Shown in pieces: positions 8,765 through 18,331 of a DNA stretch of 64,000 nt. The notes under the pieces are model-generated. The model did not search any database and was not told the origin of the DNA. It was given only the letters and a program-made list of their open reading frames with translations. The stretch is from JANPCX01 sp031431125 (GTDB taxonomy: Bacteria > Pseudomonadota > Gammaproteobacteria > Burkholderiales > Burkholderiaceae_C). Position 1 is the stretch's first letter. Every line of letters starts with the position of its first letter. Both the position numbers and the translations under genes were made by a program. Location: positions 8,343 to 72,342 of the forward strand of contig JANPCX010000053.1 in the NCBI GenBank assembly GCA_031431125.1, read 5' to 3'.

Positions 8765-11167
8765 ATGTCCCGTCGCGTCGAAATCACCACGCCCTATGGC
8801 TCGCAATTGAAATTCCGGCAGATGACAGGCACCGAAGCCTTGTCCAGCCTGCATGCCTGGGAAGTCGATTTGCTGTCCGACAGCAAGACCCTCGACCTGA
8901 AACAAGGCTTGGGCCAGCATGCCACGCTGACGATGGAAACCGAGGGATTGGGCAAGCGCTACCTCGATGGCATCGTCACCAGGTTTGCGATGGAAGGGCG
9001 GGATACCGACGCGAAAATTTCTTACCGCATGGTGTTGTCGCCTTGGCTGTGGCTGGCTACACGCAAGAGCGATTTCAAGATCTGGCAGAACATGACGGTG
9101 CCGCAGATCATCGAAAGCGTGCTGGGGGTGTTCGGCAAGCCGATGGAGTTCAAGCTCAGCCGGGCTTACCGCAAACGAGATTTCACCGTCCAGTATCACG
9201 AGACTTGCTACAACTTTGTCGCTCGCCTGTGCGAAAGCGAAGGTCTCTACTGGCGGTATACACATCAATCAGGCGCCCATACCGTGGTGTTCTGCGACGA
9301 CGTGGTGGGCTCGCATGAACCACTTCCTGGCGGAGATGTAATCCCGTTCTACCCGCCTGACAAGGCTGCACTTGCACCCGAAGAGCACATCCATTCCTGG
9401 TTTACCGGGCAAGAAATCCGCCCAGGAAAGGCATTCCTCGACGACTACGATTTCAAGAAGCCCAAGGCCGACCTCTCCAACAGCCTGAAGAATCCGCCAG
9501 GGCATACGCACGACTCGCACGAATCCTACCTGTGGCCGGGCGGCTATACGGCCCATGGCGATGGCGAGACCTACACCCGCGTGCAAATGGAAACCGACCT
9601 GGCCCGCCAGCAGCGTGCCCAGGCCCAGCTCACCAAACGCAGCATCGCGCCGGGCTACACGATCAAGTTGGACAACTACCCGCGCGCAGACCAGAACAAG
9701 CAGTACCTCGTGGTGGCGGTGCAGTACCACTTGCAGGAGAACGTGGGGGCCACGGATGGCGTAGGCGGCGTTGCATCAGGCGGGTCGATCCAGCAGTTTG
9801 CGATGGAGGTTCATCCCACCAGCGTCCCGTACCGCCCGGACATCGTGACGCCCAAACCCCGCACGCACGGCCCGCAAACCGCCATCGTGGTCGGCCCTGC
9901 GGGCGAGGAGATTTGGACTGACGCCTATGGGCGTGTCAAGGTGCAGTTCTACTGGGACCGCGACGGCAAGATGGACGAGAACTCCAGCTGCTGGGTGCGC
10001 GTATCCACCAGTTGGGCCGGGCCGCAGTTCGGCGTGTCTTTCATTCCGCGCATTGGCATGGAAGTCATCATTGACTTTTTGAACGGCGACCCGGACTACC
10101 CCATCCTGTTGGGATGCGTCCCGAACGCCGACAACATGCCGCCGTGGAGTTTGCCGGGCAACGCCACGCAATCGGGCATCAAGACCAAATCAAGCAAAGG
10201 TGGTGCCTTTGGTGCTGGCATGAAGAACGGCCCAGGAGACGCCAACGCCATTCGCTTCGAAGACAAGGCGGGCTCTGAGGAATTGTGGGTCCACGCTCAG
10301 AAGGATTTCTTATCGGAAACCGAGAACGATGAGAGCAAGTGGGTCGGGAATGATCGCCTCAAAGTGATCGACCGGGACGAGACCAATCACATCAAACGTG
10401 ATCGCACCGAGACGGTAGACCGCAATGAAAAGATCACCGTCCACGGCTGGCGCACCGAAGAGGTCGATGGGGACGAGACCATCACCATCCACAGCAACCG
10501 CTCCGAGCGGGTCGACCACAACGAGAAGATTTCGATTGGGGACAACCGCTCCGAGGATGTGGGGATCAATGAGTCCATCTCCATCGGCAAAAACCGCACC
10601 AAAAAAATTGGTCGCAACGAGAGCGACAAGATCGGTAAAAACTGGTCCATCAAAGTCGGCATCTTCAAGACTGAAACGATTGGTGTGGCTTCGATGCAGA
10701 ACGTCGGGGTTGGCCGCATGGAAACCGTTGGCGTGGCCTACAACCTGAACGTGGGCATGATCATGTCCACCAATGTGGGCAAAAACCAGAGCACCACCGT
10801 GGGCACGAAGTACAGCCTGAGCGTGGGTGGCGGCGGCGGAGGTGGTGGGGGAGGAGGAGGCGGTGGTGGAGGGGGCGGAACCCCCGGCATCAATGGATTT
10901 GCCGAGAGCAGCCCCAGCGCAGATTCAGACGGCGGTGGCGGCGGTGGTGGCGGCGGCGGATCAAGCATCAACATGGACGCCGACTCGATCACGCTGAACG
11001 TAGGGGCCAGCACCTTCACCATGAAGAAGGACGGAACCATCACCCTCAATGGCAAAGACATCACCTTGACCGGCACCGCCGATATCGCTGTCAACGCCAG
11101 TGGAACACTCACCGAGTCAGCCGGTGGAAACGTAGTCGTCTCGGGCTCACAAATTCATCTGAACTGA
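8765..11167 (+). CDS. vgrG: T6SS spike protein VgrG (TssI) with polyglycine tracts
   Basis: An 800-residue VgrG, the trimeric spike of the T6SS tube that carries effectors out of the cell. The gp27-like part is N-terminal (about residues 1-350), followed by the gp5-like OB domain with WVRVSTSWAG and GMEVIIDFLNGDPD. A long beta-helix of repeated short units follows (NRSERVDHNE, NRSEDVGINE and similar, about 530-690). The C-terminal extension contains 18 consecutive Gly (688-705), a short linker and a second run of 10 Gly, then a short beta-repeat end (DUF2345-like). Such tracts are unusual in this family. The gene leads the DUF2169/PAAR-like/Rhs set. Confidence 0.95.
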   Translation: MSRRVEITTPYGSQLKFRQMTGTEALSSLHAWEVDLLSDSKTLDLKQGLGQHATLTMETEGLGKRYLDGIVTRFAMEGRDTDAKISYRMVLSPWLWLATRKSDFKIWQNMTVPQIIESVLGVFGKPMEFKLSRAYRKRDFTVQYHETCYNFVARLCESEGLYWRYTHQSGAHTVVFCDDVVGSHEPLPGGDVIPFYPPDKAALAPEEHIHSWFTGQEIRPGKAFLDDYDFKKPKADLSNSLKNPPGHTHDSHESYLWPGGYTAHGDGETYTRVQMETDLARQQRAQAQLTKRSIAPGYTIKLDNYPRADQNKQYLVVAVQYHLQENVGATDGVGGVASGGSIQQFAMEVHPTSVPYRPDIVTPKPRTHGPQTAIVVGPAGEEIWTDAYGRVKVQFYWDRDGKMDENSSCWVRVSTSWAGPQFGVSFIPRIGMEVIIDFLNGDPDYPILLGCVPNADNMPPWSLPGNATQSGIKTKSSKGGAFGAGMKNGPGDANAIRFEDKAGSEELWVHAQKDFLSETENDESKWVGNDRLKVIDRDETNHIKRDRTETVDRNEKITVHGWRTEEVDGDETITIHSNRSERVDHNEKISIGDNRSEDVGINESISIGKNRTKKIGRNESDKIGKNWSIKVGIFKTETIGVASMQNVGVGRMETVGVAYNLNVGMIMSTNVGKNQSTTVGTKYSLSVGGGGGGGGGGGGGGGGGGTPGINGFAESSPSADSDGGGGGGGGGGSSINMDADSITLNVGASTFTMKKDGTITLNGKDITLTGTADIAVNASGTLTESAGGNVVVSGSQIHLN

Positions 11168-11215
11168 CGTGTCTGTGTTGACATCCTTGTCTGCACGCGC
11201 TGCATTGGCCGCACC

Positions 11216-12274
11216 ATGAACGCTTTGCCCTCCCCCGTGCTGGAGCGAGTTCACAACGACACTGGCGTTGCGCTGCTTCAGTACATGAAGATGGCGCCAG
11301 GCCGGTTCTTCTGCGATGTGGTCGCGGTCAAAGCCAGCTTCTTGATCACGCCTGAGGGTATCGACACCCTCCCCAGGCCGGGTGGATTTTGCATGGCCGA
11401 TCTACCGCGCCAGCCCGATCAATCCATGTTCTCCTCGTTGTTGCAGGCCGGGGACACGATCTTGGGCAAACCGGGGGCTGACCTTTACTTCACCGGCCAT
11501 GCTCGCCGCGCACGCCCGGCCAAACGCTGGACAGTCAGCGTGGGTTTGGGGCCTGCGGACAAACCTTTGGCCGCTTACGACTGCATGGCTGTGGGACCGA
11601 GAGTCTGGCAACACAGCTTGCTCTCTGGTTGGACCGCCAGCGAGCCCGAGGCCACACAAGCCGTGCCCATTCAATACGAGCTGGCCTATGGCGGCGTGAA
11701 ACCCCTGCGGGATCAGCCACGGTCGGAATGGAAAACATTTGAGGCCAACCCGAGCGGGACAGGCTTCAGTTTCGACGGCTACAGCCGCAGCGACACCCCT
11801 GCCGCGCCACAGTGGGAGTCCAGCAGTTTGCTCGCTTCCATCAAAACGCCGGAGCTGGTGGGACTCGGCCCCGTTGCCCGCCCCTGGACCAGCCGCAGCC
11901 AATACGCTGGCACCTACGACGAAGCCTGGGAGCGCATGCGCCAGCAACAGCAGCCGGTGGTCGACTACCCCAAAGACTTCGATATGCGTTTCTTCCAGTG
12001 CGCCCACCCGCGCCTACAAACACCCGCCCCCCTCAAAGGCAATGAAGCCCTGCGCCTGGGAGGCCTCTTGGCGGAAACAAATGAGTTGGTGAGCCGCCTA
12101 CCAGGTTGGTCGGTTGTCGCCACGTTTCATAGCGACAGCGCGCCATCGCGCGCTTTGCCCTTGGACACCGTCCACATTGACTTGGACAGGCAGCAAGTCC
12201 ACCTGGTGTGGCACCTGACGCTGCCCCATGCCATGGCGATGCATACCGTTGAATTGAAGTTGGAGAAACTCTGA
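11216..12274 (+). CDS. DUF2169 domain protein, T6SS adaptor/chaperone
   Basis: A 352-residue DUF2169-family protein. The family is found almost only between VgrG and PAAR or effector genes, and is thought to help load effectors onto the spike. Visible family features are the N-terminal VVAVKASF strand, GDTILGKPGADLYFTGHA, and the middle YELAYGG motif. It begins 48 nt after VgrG, and its stop overlaps the ATG of the PAAR-like gene, so translation is coupled. It has no signal peptide or membrane segment, as expected for a cytoplasmic adaptor. Confidence 0.9.
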   Translation: MNALPSPVLERVHNDTGVALLQYMKMAPGRFFCDVVAVKASFLITPEGIDTLPRPGGFCMADLPRQPDQSMFSSLLQAGDTILGKPGADLYFTGHARRARPAKRWTVSVGLGPADKPLAAYDCMAVGPRVWQHSLLSGWTASEPEATQAVPIQYELAYGGVKPLRDQPRSEWKTFEANPSGTGFSFDGYSRSDTPAAPQWESSSLLASIKTPELVGLGPVARPWTSRSQYAGTYDEAWERMRQQQQPVVDYPKDFDMRFFQCAHPRLQTPAPLKGNEALRLGGLLAETNELVSRLPGWSVVATFHSDSAPSRALPLDTVHIDLDRQQVHLVWHLTLPHAMAMHTVELKLEKL

Positions 12275-12618
12275 TGGCCACTAAACACATCGGCGATGCC
12301 GAAGGCACGTTTTATGTCATGAGCGTCGCGCCTGACCTTTGTGTGGTCGGCAAGGCTGTGATTCCGTTTGATATTTTTCAGGTGCTCACGCCAGAAAAAA
12401 GTGACTACGCCAAGACCGTCTTTGCGCGTGGCAATCCGGTGCTCATGCAAAACAGCGTGATCCGTGCCGTGATCGGCGACGCGGGCGAAGGCGTTGCCTC
12501 CACGGTGTCAGAAGGCGGAGGTCACAGCAAGATCCTCACAGGCGCCCCGACTGTGTTTGCAGAAGGTCGCCCGGTATCACGCCACATGGACGACGTGCTC
12601 ATGAATGGGAACAACTGA
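12274..12618 (+). CDS. PAAR-like protein (DUF4150 type)
   Basis: A 114-residue PAAR-like spike-tip protein. Such proteins sharpen the VgrG tip and link effectors to it. The pattern VMSVAPDLCVVGKAVIPFDIFQ, then NPVLMQNSVIRAVIGDAGEG, and a C-terminal GAPTVFAEGRPVSRHMDDVLMNG are typical of DUF4150. The start ATG overlaps the DUF2169 stop and its stop overlaps the Rhs start, giving a tightly coupled DUF2169/PAAR/Rhs order. The short length shows that the toxin is supplied by the separate Rhs protein and not by a fused domain. Confidence 0.9.
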   Translation: MATKHIGDAEGTFYVMSVAPDLCVVGKAVIPFDIFQVLTPEKSDYAKTVFARGNPVLMQNSVIRAVIGDAGEGVASTVSEGGGHSKILTGAPTVFAEGRPVSRHMDDVLMNGNN

Positions 12619-15600
12619 TGGGCCTTTGGAATACCGTGGGCAAGCTGTTCACCTCAGAGAGTGCGCCGCCGAATCCAAAGAAAGAAGAACTTCGCAAGAT
12701 TCGCGCGGACTGGGAATCCAAGAAGCGCAGCCAAGAAGAGTACAACAGCGAAACAGACAAGTGGTTGGATAAGTTAGAAGCCGTCAAGGAGGACATGGGC
12801 TCTAGCGATCCAACAGTCCGCGAGGCGGCGTATAGCGAAAAGAACCTGGCTCAAATCCGGTTGTGGACGCTGAACGATGAGATAAATGCCAACGGCATGA
12901 GTCGCACGCCACGTTTTTATGAGCACCGGCTCAATGAAAGTGCAGCCGTTGGTGCGGCTCTTTCAGGCGCACTCGTTGCTGCCCGTTCCAGCGGGAAAAA
13001 TGGCGCTGCCACACCCGCCTGCTCCTGCGCCTCGGCAGGCAAGCCGGTCAATCCGGTGCTGGGCAACAAATTTCTGTCTGACGACATCGACCTCGACTTC
13101 ATGCTTGATGGCCCGCTGCCACTGGCTTGGCAACGCAACTATTCATCCAACAACGCCCATGAGGGTTGGTTGGGTCTGGGTTGGAGCGTACCCATCAGTT
13201 TTCGCCTGGACGTGGAGCCTGACGGCATCACCTTTGTGGATCAACAAGGCAGGCGCACCGAGTTTCCGCACATCGCCGTGCAAGAGCAGTTTTTTTCCAA
13301 GTACGAGCGAACCACCCTGCACCGTGCTGCACGCAATGTGTATGAGCTTGTCACGTCCAATGGCTTGCGCTTGGTCTTCGGCCCCAACGAACACCAGGAA
13401 GCGGCGCTCACCGCCAAAGCCGCGTCGGCTGACGCTGGTCAAAAAACATCCCCAACAGAGGCAGCCGCTACACCCCTCAACCCGGGCAGCGACCCAGCGG
13501 CGGCCCAGCAGCCCCTCACCGCACGCGACCTACCCGAGCTTGAAGTTCTTCCTTTGCTGGGCTTCATCGACCGCAACCGCCAGCACATCCGCATCGGCTA
13601 CCGCCTGGATGGCCTGCCCAGCCATTTGATCGACGGCACCGGTCGGCGCATCGCCTTCCAGTTCGACACCCAAAGCCAACCCCAACGCGCCAAGCATCCC
13701 CGCTTGGTGGCGGTGGTGGAAGAATTCGGCCCCGCCAACCAACACGGCACCTGGCCTGAATCGCAGCAAACCCTGCTGGTGCGCTACCAGTACAGCCCCG
13801 ATGGCGACCTGATGGCCGTACTCGACAGCCAAGGCCAAACGGTGCGCGAGTTCGCTTACACCCATCACATGATGGTGCAGCACAGCGAGCCCGGGGGCAT
13901 CGTCTCGCGGTATGAGTGGAGCAGGCTTGACCCCACGGGCCAGGTGCTGCGCAACAGCCTGTCCACCGGCGAGTTCTGGAACTTCAGCTATGACGCGGCT
14001 GGACGTGCCACCACCGTCACCGACGCCACGGGCCGGGTCACGGTCTACCAGTACAACAGCGATCAACACCTGACTGGCTTGGTTGACCCCCTGGGCGGCC
14101 ATACCCGCTACGAGCTGGACCCCTACGGCAACGTCCTGGCGCAAACCGACCCCGCAGGCCGCATCACCCGTTATGCCTACGACGCCCAAGGCAGCTTGCT
14201 GCGGCTGACCCAAGCCGACGGCAGCAGCTACGCGCTGGAGCAACACCCCCAGTGGCGCAAGCCCACCGCCATCACCAACCCCTTGGGCCAGACCACGCGC
14301 TTCGAGTACGACGAACGCGGCAATCTCGTTTCAGAAACCCAAGCCGATGGTGCCCGCACCGCCTACCACCTCAACGTCCAAGGCTTGCCCACGCGCATCA
14401 CCGACGCTAGAAGCGGCGTGGTGCAACTGGAATATGACGCTGCAGGCCGCGTGCTGGCCCGCACCGACTGTTCAGGGCAAACCACACGTTTTGGCTACAA
14501 CCGCGAAGGCCAGCTCAGTGAGGTGGTCGATGCCGCAGGCCACCGCACCTACTACACCTACCAAACGATCAACCGCGCACCGCGTTTGGTCGCCGCGCAC
14601 TTGCCGGGTGGGGGTAACAACGAAGGTGCCACCGAACGTTTCGCCTACGACAGCCTGGGCCGCCTGGTGGCCCACCAAGACCCGCTGGGGCACATCACCC
14701 GCTACCAGTTGGACACCAGCGGTCGTCCCGTGGCCCGTCAAAATGCCCTGGGCCAAGCGCTGCGCTACGAGTACGACATCCACGGCCGCCTGACCACGCT
14801 AGTCAATGAAGCCGGTGCGCAGTGGCGTTTTGCCTGGAACCTTCTGGACCATTTGATTGCCGAACAAGGTTTTGACGGCAAACGCACCGACTACGCCTAC
14901 GACCCCACGGGGCGTTTGCTGCAATCGCATGAGGGTGTAGCCGCTGGCGCGGGCCTGTTGAGCAAAGGCCCCGATGTCATCCAAACCCGCTACCGGCGCG
15001 ACCCGATGGGCAGGCTCATCGCCACGGCGGCGCTCAAGCCGGGCACGCCTGAATACCCTGGGCTGCAGACCAGCCGCAAGCGCTACCAATACGACGCTGC
15101 TGGCCAACTGATCGCCGCGCGCAACGCCCACAGCGAGGTGGAGCTTTATTACGATGCCCAGGGGCGTTTGCTGCGCGAAATCATCCGCAGTGGCACCGGG
15201 GGCGGTACCACGGGCGGACCCCACAGCAGCACGGTCGAGCACCAATACGGCCCCTTGGGCAACCGCATGGCCACGGTGCTGCCCGATGGCCGGGTGCTAA
15301 ACCACCTGAGTTACGGCAGTGGCCACGTGCACCAGATCAACCTGGACGGCGAGGTGGTGTGCGACATCGAGCGCGACGCGCTGCACCGCGAAGTCGGCCG
15401 CAGCCAGGGCCTGCTGCACAGCCAGTACCAGCGGGATGCCATGGGGCGGCTGCTTTGGAGCCGGGCGGGGCCAGGTTCAGCGCAGCACAACACAGCGCAG
15501 GCCGGTGTAGCCCCTGGCACCCAGGCCGAACCCCAATCCACCGGCCTGACCCTGGCCCGTCGTTACCAGTACGACCGTGCGGGGCAGTTGCTGTCCATCC

Positions 15601-17351
15601 AGGACGAGCGGCGAGGCAGCCGCACGCAATACGGGTATGACGCGATTGGGCGCTTGCTGTCCGCACAGAGCGCGGGCGGTGCCGCGCCAGGCAGTGCTGT
15701 GGGCACACCCCGCCTGGAGACCTTCGCCTTTGACCCGGCCCACAACCTGATGCAGTTCAGCGCCGCCCCGTCGCCCGATTCAGCGCGGCGTGGGCCTGCG
15801 GCGAATGAGGCAGGCGCTTCCGGTGCTGCCCCTACACCAGCGGGCACCGACCCCGCCCAGGCCTGGGCCGAATTCGTCAAAGCGCAACTGAGCGACCCGC
15901 AGTTCAATGCTATGGCGGGTTTGCCCACCCAGTGGCAGGCTCAAGACCCGCTGAGTTGGGGCGAGCACAAACCCAACCACCTGCTCACCTGGCAGGACCA
16001 ACGTTACCGCTACGACGCCTGGGGCAACTGCATACATAAACTCAGCGGCCCGGCTGATCCGCGCAGCGCCAAACGCTGTGAACAGCACCTCCTTTGGAAT
16101 GCCGAGCAGCAGTTGGTTCAAGTGCAGGTTCAGCGTGGTGAAGGGGCATCCTCCGGCGCGAAAACCGAGGTCTGGCGTTATGCCTACGACCCGTTTGGCC
16201 GCAGGCTCGCCAAGTGGCGGTTGGATGGGCAAGGCAACAGCCCGCAGCCGGGCTCGCTGACGCGCTTCAGTTGGGATGGCAACCGCTTGTTGATGGAGCA
16301 GCGGGCGCAAGACCATCGCACCCACAGCCTGCTTTACCTTTACGAGCCGGAGAGTTTTGTGCCGCTGGCGCTGGTGCGTAGCGCGCAGATGGCCGACCCG
16401 GAAGCACAAGCCGAATCGAAACAAGAAGACGCCGACCCGCCCAAATTACCGGCCTCTTTGCTGCAAGCCTTGGACGATTCGCCCGAGGTGTTGCCCAAGC
16501 TTCAAGCGCGGCAGCGCAAGCTGGCCTCGCAGATGGGAATGCCCGTGCAGCAACTTGCGCTGGTGTTGCCAGGGCGGCCTGAGGCCACCACTGATTCAGC
16601 GAGCAACAAACAAGCCGGCAACCAAGAGGTGTTCTACGTTCACACCGACCACCTGGGCACGCCGCAGGAGTTGACGGATGAACAGGGGCATTTGGTTTGG
16701 GCCGCCCAGTACAAGGCTTGGGGCGGCACCACGCAGATTGAGCAGCCGCCCAGGCGCGTGACCCGCACCGTGGGCAACACGGTGCAGCAGGTCTGGGAAC
16801 AACAGGCCGAGCCGGTGCAGCAGAACCTGCGGTTTCAGGGGCAGTACTTTGACGCCGAGACCGGGCTGCACTACAACCGCTTCCGCTACTACGATCCGGA
16901 CTGCGGGCGGTTCATTTCGCAAGATCCGATTGGGCTACGCGGGGGGATCAACCTCTATCAGTACGCGCCTAATCCGGTGACTTGGATTGACCCGTTGGGA
17001 CTAGCAAAAATACCCAATAAAGTTTCTGGGGATCGTCGAGAGGGACAGTTCAAAGACGAAATGAAGGCGAAGCATCCGGGGGCAACTGTTCAATGCGAAT
17101 GTTACTTGAGAGATGCAAAAGGCAATTCGGTAAAGGATAAAGATACTGGCGAACGAAGACGTGTTGATACCGCTGTAATAGAAAATGGGAAAGCGCAAAC
17201 ATATGAAGTTACCAGTCAAACTGCTGACAAAACAGGTCAACTCGCAAAGGAAGGGCGCATCATGAAGGATGGAGGTACTTTTATTCGCGATAGAACAACG
17301 GGGGAACTCGTTCCAGTAAATGGACCGTCAACAGTCGTCCGAATTGATTAA
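12618..17351 (+). CDS. Rhs/YD-repeat T6SS effector with variable C-terminal toxin
   Basis: A 1577-residue Rhs protein. After about 100 charged residues and a short Ala/Ser-rich segment comes the DUF6531-like region (NPVLGNKFLSDDIDLDF), then many YD repeats (RYAYDAQG, RFEYDERG, RYEYDIHG and so on) forming the shell, and the core repeat ending in GRFISQDPIGLRGG and DPLGL (1458-1462). Cleavage near the last motif releases the toxin in related proteins. The tip (about 1463-1577) is AT-richer than the core and contains RRVD1517 and YE1530VTS, a spacing like a PD-(D/E)XK nuclease core with Lys replaced; this toxin class is inferred. Delivery is presumably through the VgrG at 8765, and protection by the genes at 17377 and 17729. 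Confidence 0.92.
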   Translation: MGLWNTVGKLFTSESAPPNPKKEELRKIRADWESKKRSQEEYNSETDKWLDKLEAVKEDMGSSDPTVREAAYSEKNLAQIRLWTLNDEINANGMSRTPRFYEHRLNESAAVGAALSGALVAARSSGKNGAATPACSCASAGKPVNPVLGNKFLSDDIDLDFMLDGPLPLAWQRNYSSNNAHEGWLGLGWSVPISFRLDVEPDGITFVDQQGRRTEFPHIAVQEQFFSKYERTTLHRAARNVYELVTSNGLRLVFGPNEHQEAALTAKAASADAGQKTSPTEAAATPLNPGSDPAAAQQPLTARDLPELEVLPLLGFIDRNRQHIRIGYRLDGLPSHLIDGTGRRIAFQFDTQSQPQRAKHPRLVAVVEEFGPANQHGTWPESQQTLLVRYQYSPDGDLMAVLDSQGQTVREFAYTHHMMVQHSEPGGIVSRYEWSRLDPTGQVLRNSLSTGEFWNFSYDAAGRATTVTDATGRVTVYQYNSDQHLTGLVDPLGGHTRYELDPYGNVLAQTDPAGRITRYAYDAQGSLLRLTQADGSSYALEQHPQWRKPTAITNPLGQTTRFEYDERGNLVSETQADGARTAYHLNVQGLPTRITDARSGVVQLEYDAAGRVLARTDCSGQTTRFGYNREGQLSEVVDAAGHRTYYTYQTINRAPRLVAAHLPGGGNNEGATERFAYDSLGRLVAHQDPLGHITRYQLDTSGRPVARQNALGQALRYEYDIHGRLTTLVNEAGAQWRFAWNLLDHLIAEQGFDGKRTDYAYDPTGRLLQSHEGVAAGAGLLSKGPDVIQTRYRRDPMGRLIATAALKPGTPEYPGLQTSRKRYQYDAAGQLIAARNAHSEVELYYDAQGRLLREIIRSGTGGGTTGGPHSSTVEHQYGPLGNRMATVLPDGRVLNHLSYGSGHVHQINLDGEVVCDIERDALHREVGRSQGLLHSQYQRDAMGRLLWSRAGPGSAQHNTAQAGVAPGTQAEPQSTGLTLARRYQYDRAGQLLSIQDERRGSRTQYGYDAIGRLLSAQSAGGAAPGSAVGTPRLETFAFDPAHNLMQFSAAPSPDSARRGPAANEAGASGAAPTPAGTDPAQAWAEFVKAQLSDPQFNAMAGLPTQWQAQDPLSWGEHKPNHLLTWQDQRYRYDAWGNCIHKLSGPADPRSAKRCEQHLLWNAEQQLVQVQVQRGEGASSGAKTEVWRYAYDPFGRRLAKWRLDGQGNSPQPGSLTRFSWDGNRLLMEQRAQDHRTHSLLYLYEPESFVPLALVRSAQMADPEAQAESKQEDADPPKLPASLLQALDDSPEVLPKLQARQRKLASQMGMPVQQLALVLPGRPEATTDSASNKQAGNQEVFYVHTDHLGTPQELTDEQGHLVWAAQYKAWGGTTQIEQPPRRVTRTVGNTVQQVWEQQAEPVQQNLRFQGQYFDAETGLHYNRFRYYDPDCGRFISQDPIGLRGGINLYQYAPNPVTWIDPLGLAKIPNKVSGDRREGQFKDEMKAKHPGATVQCECYLRDAKGNSVKDKDTGERRRVDTAVIENGKAQTYEVTSQTADKTGQLAKEGRIMKDGGTFIRDRTTGELVPVNGPSTVVRID

Positions 17352-17376
17352 TCAATCACTAAAATATTTGAATAAA

Positions 17377-17706
17377 ATGGAAGATAACTACGAAATGTGG
17401 GATATAGATCAACTTCTGCAGTCATACACAGAAGTCCCTGATATGGCGAAAGCGGTAGAGGTAAAAATGGAGTGTTTATTCATTTTTCTTGAAAGTAATT
17501 CTTTATTGAAATGTAAGATATCAGATGGAAAAGGAAATCTGCAAAAAAGAATTATTATGAAGAATGACTTAACAGAGGATGGGAAGAAGCTTGCTAGTGG
17601 CCCCAAGAATCCAGTTCATAGATGGTTGGACTCAAAGGGGTCACAGAAAAGTCCACCCAATATGGGGCTTTTGGAAAAAGCATTAGCAGAAATTCGAGTC
17701 ACTTAA
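17377..17706 (+). CDS. Probable Rhs-toxin immunity protein, copy 1
   Basis: A 109-residue acidic protein directly behind the Rhs toxin tip. The start is ATG at 17377 (MEDNYEMW), by alignment with the second copy at 17729; the longer frame starts inside the Rhs gene. It shares most of its sequence with copy 2: WDID-LLQSY, FIFLE-NSLLKC, SDGKGNL-KR and KNPVHRWL-SKGSQK-PPNM. It has no signal peptide, so it acts in the cytoplasm, as expected against a nuclease. The DNA is strongly AT-rich compared with the Rhs core, like the toxin tip, which indicates they were acquired together. No Pfam family was recognised. Confidence 0.75.
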   Translation: MEDNYEMWDIDQLLQSYTEVPDMAKAVEVKMECLFIFLESNSLLKCKISDGKGNLQKRIIMKNDLTEDGKKLASGPKNPVHRWLDSKGSQKSPPNMGLLEKALAEIRVT

Positions 17707-17728
17707 CTAAAAACCCATTTTTTAGAAA

Positions 17729-18061
17729 ATGGAAGACAACTACAAAATTTGGGACATAGATCGGCTTCTTCAATCATACAAAGAAGTTCCAGATATAGCC
17801 GAAATCGTAAAATCAACAATGGAACATTTATTCATTTTTCTTGAAAAAAATTCTTTATTGAAATGTACTGTTTCAGACGGAAAAGGCAATTTAACAAAAA
17901 GATTAATAATGAAAGACGAGTTGACAGAGGAAGGCATGAAAATTGCAATCGGCCCCAAGAATCCAGTTCATAGATGGTTGGGTTCAAAGGGATCGCAGAA
18001 AATTCCTCCGAATATGAGCCTATTGGAAAAAGCACTGGCAGAAATTAGAAGAAATGCCTGA
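17729..18061 (+). CDS. Probable Rhs-toxin immunity protein, copy 2 (tandem paralogue)
   Basis: A 110-residue paralogue of the product of 17377-17706, starting 22 nt after it; both start codons sit in an A-rich context (aaaATGGAAGA). Differences are scattered over the whole length, so the duplication is not recent. The second copy could protect against a variant toxin tip, or be an orphan immunity gene left from an earlier tip. Like copy 1 it is AT-rich and has no export signal. The function is inferred from position only. Confidence 0.75.
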   Translation: MEDNYKIWDIDRLLQSYKEVPDIAEIVKSTMEHLFIFLEKNSLLKCTVSDGKGNLTKRLIMKDELTEEGMKIAIGPKNPVHRWLGSKGSQKIPPNMSLLEKALAEIRRNA

Positions 18062-18297
18062 CCCCAAAAATCTTGCGCCACGTCAGCATCGACGCACACG
18101 GCTTGACAATCACTTTGCAATGCGTGAACCCTAATGCCGAGCCCGACGAGCTGGCCCACCGGATTGAGAGCACAACAAGCAACTGCCAATGACGGGTGGT
18201 TCTGTTTGAACCCAACCTCGAAGAGGTCATAAACATCATGCGTGAGGGTGAGTGGCGTGCGCTTGAATTGCCATTGAATGCCGCAAAGTCGGCCTAA
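18058..18297 (+). pseudogene. Broken ORF behind the immunity genes
   Basis: One plus-strand frame gives a protein-like sequence (KILRHVSIDAHGLTITLQC, then RIESTTSNCQ), an in-frame TGA at 18190-18192, and continues as RVVLFEPNLEEVINIMREGEWRALELP to TAA at 18295-18297. There is no start codon at its left edge; it overlaps the end of immunity copy 2. Codon use returns to the GC-rich style of the host. It is best read as the 3' part of an older gene cut by arrival of the AT-rich toxin/immunity segment and then stopped by a nonsense mutation. The original function is unknown. Confidence 0.4.
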
Positions 18298-18331
18298 AAA
18301 AACGTTTGGTAAAAGTTCCTGCTTCGAGGCC

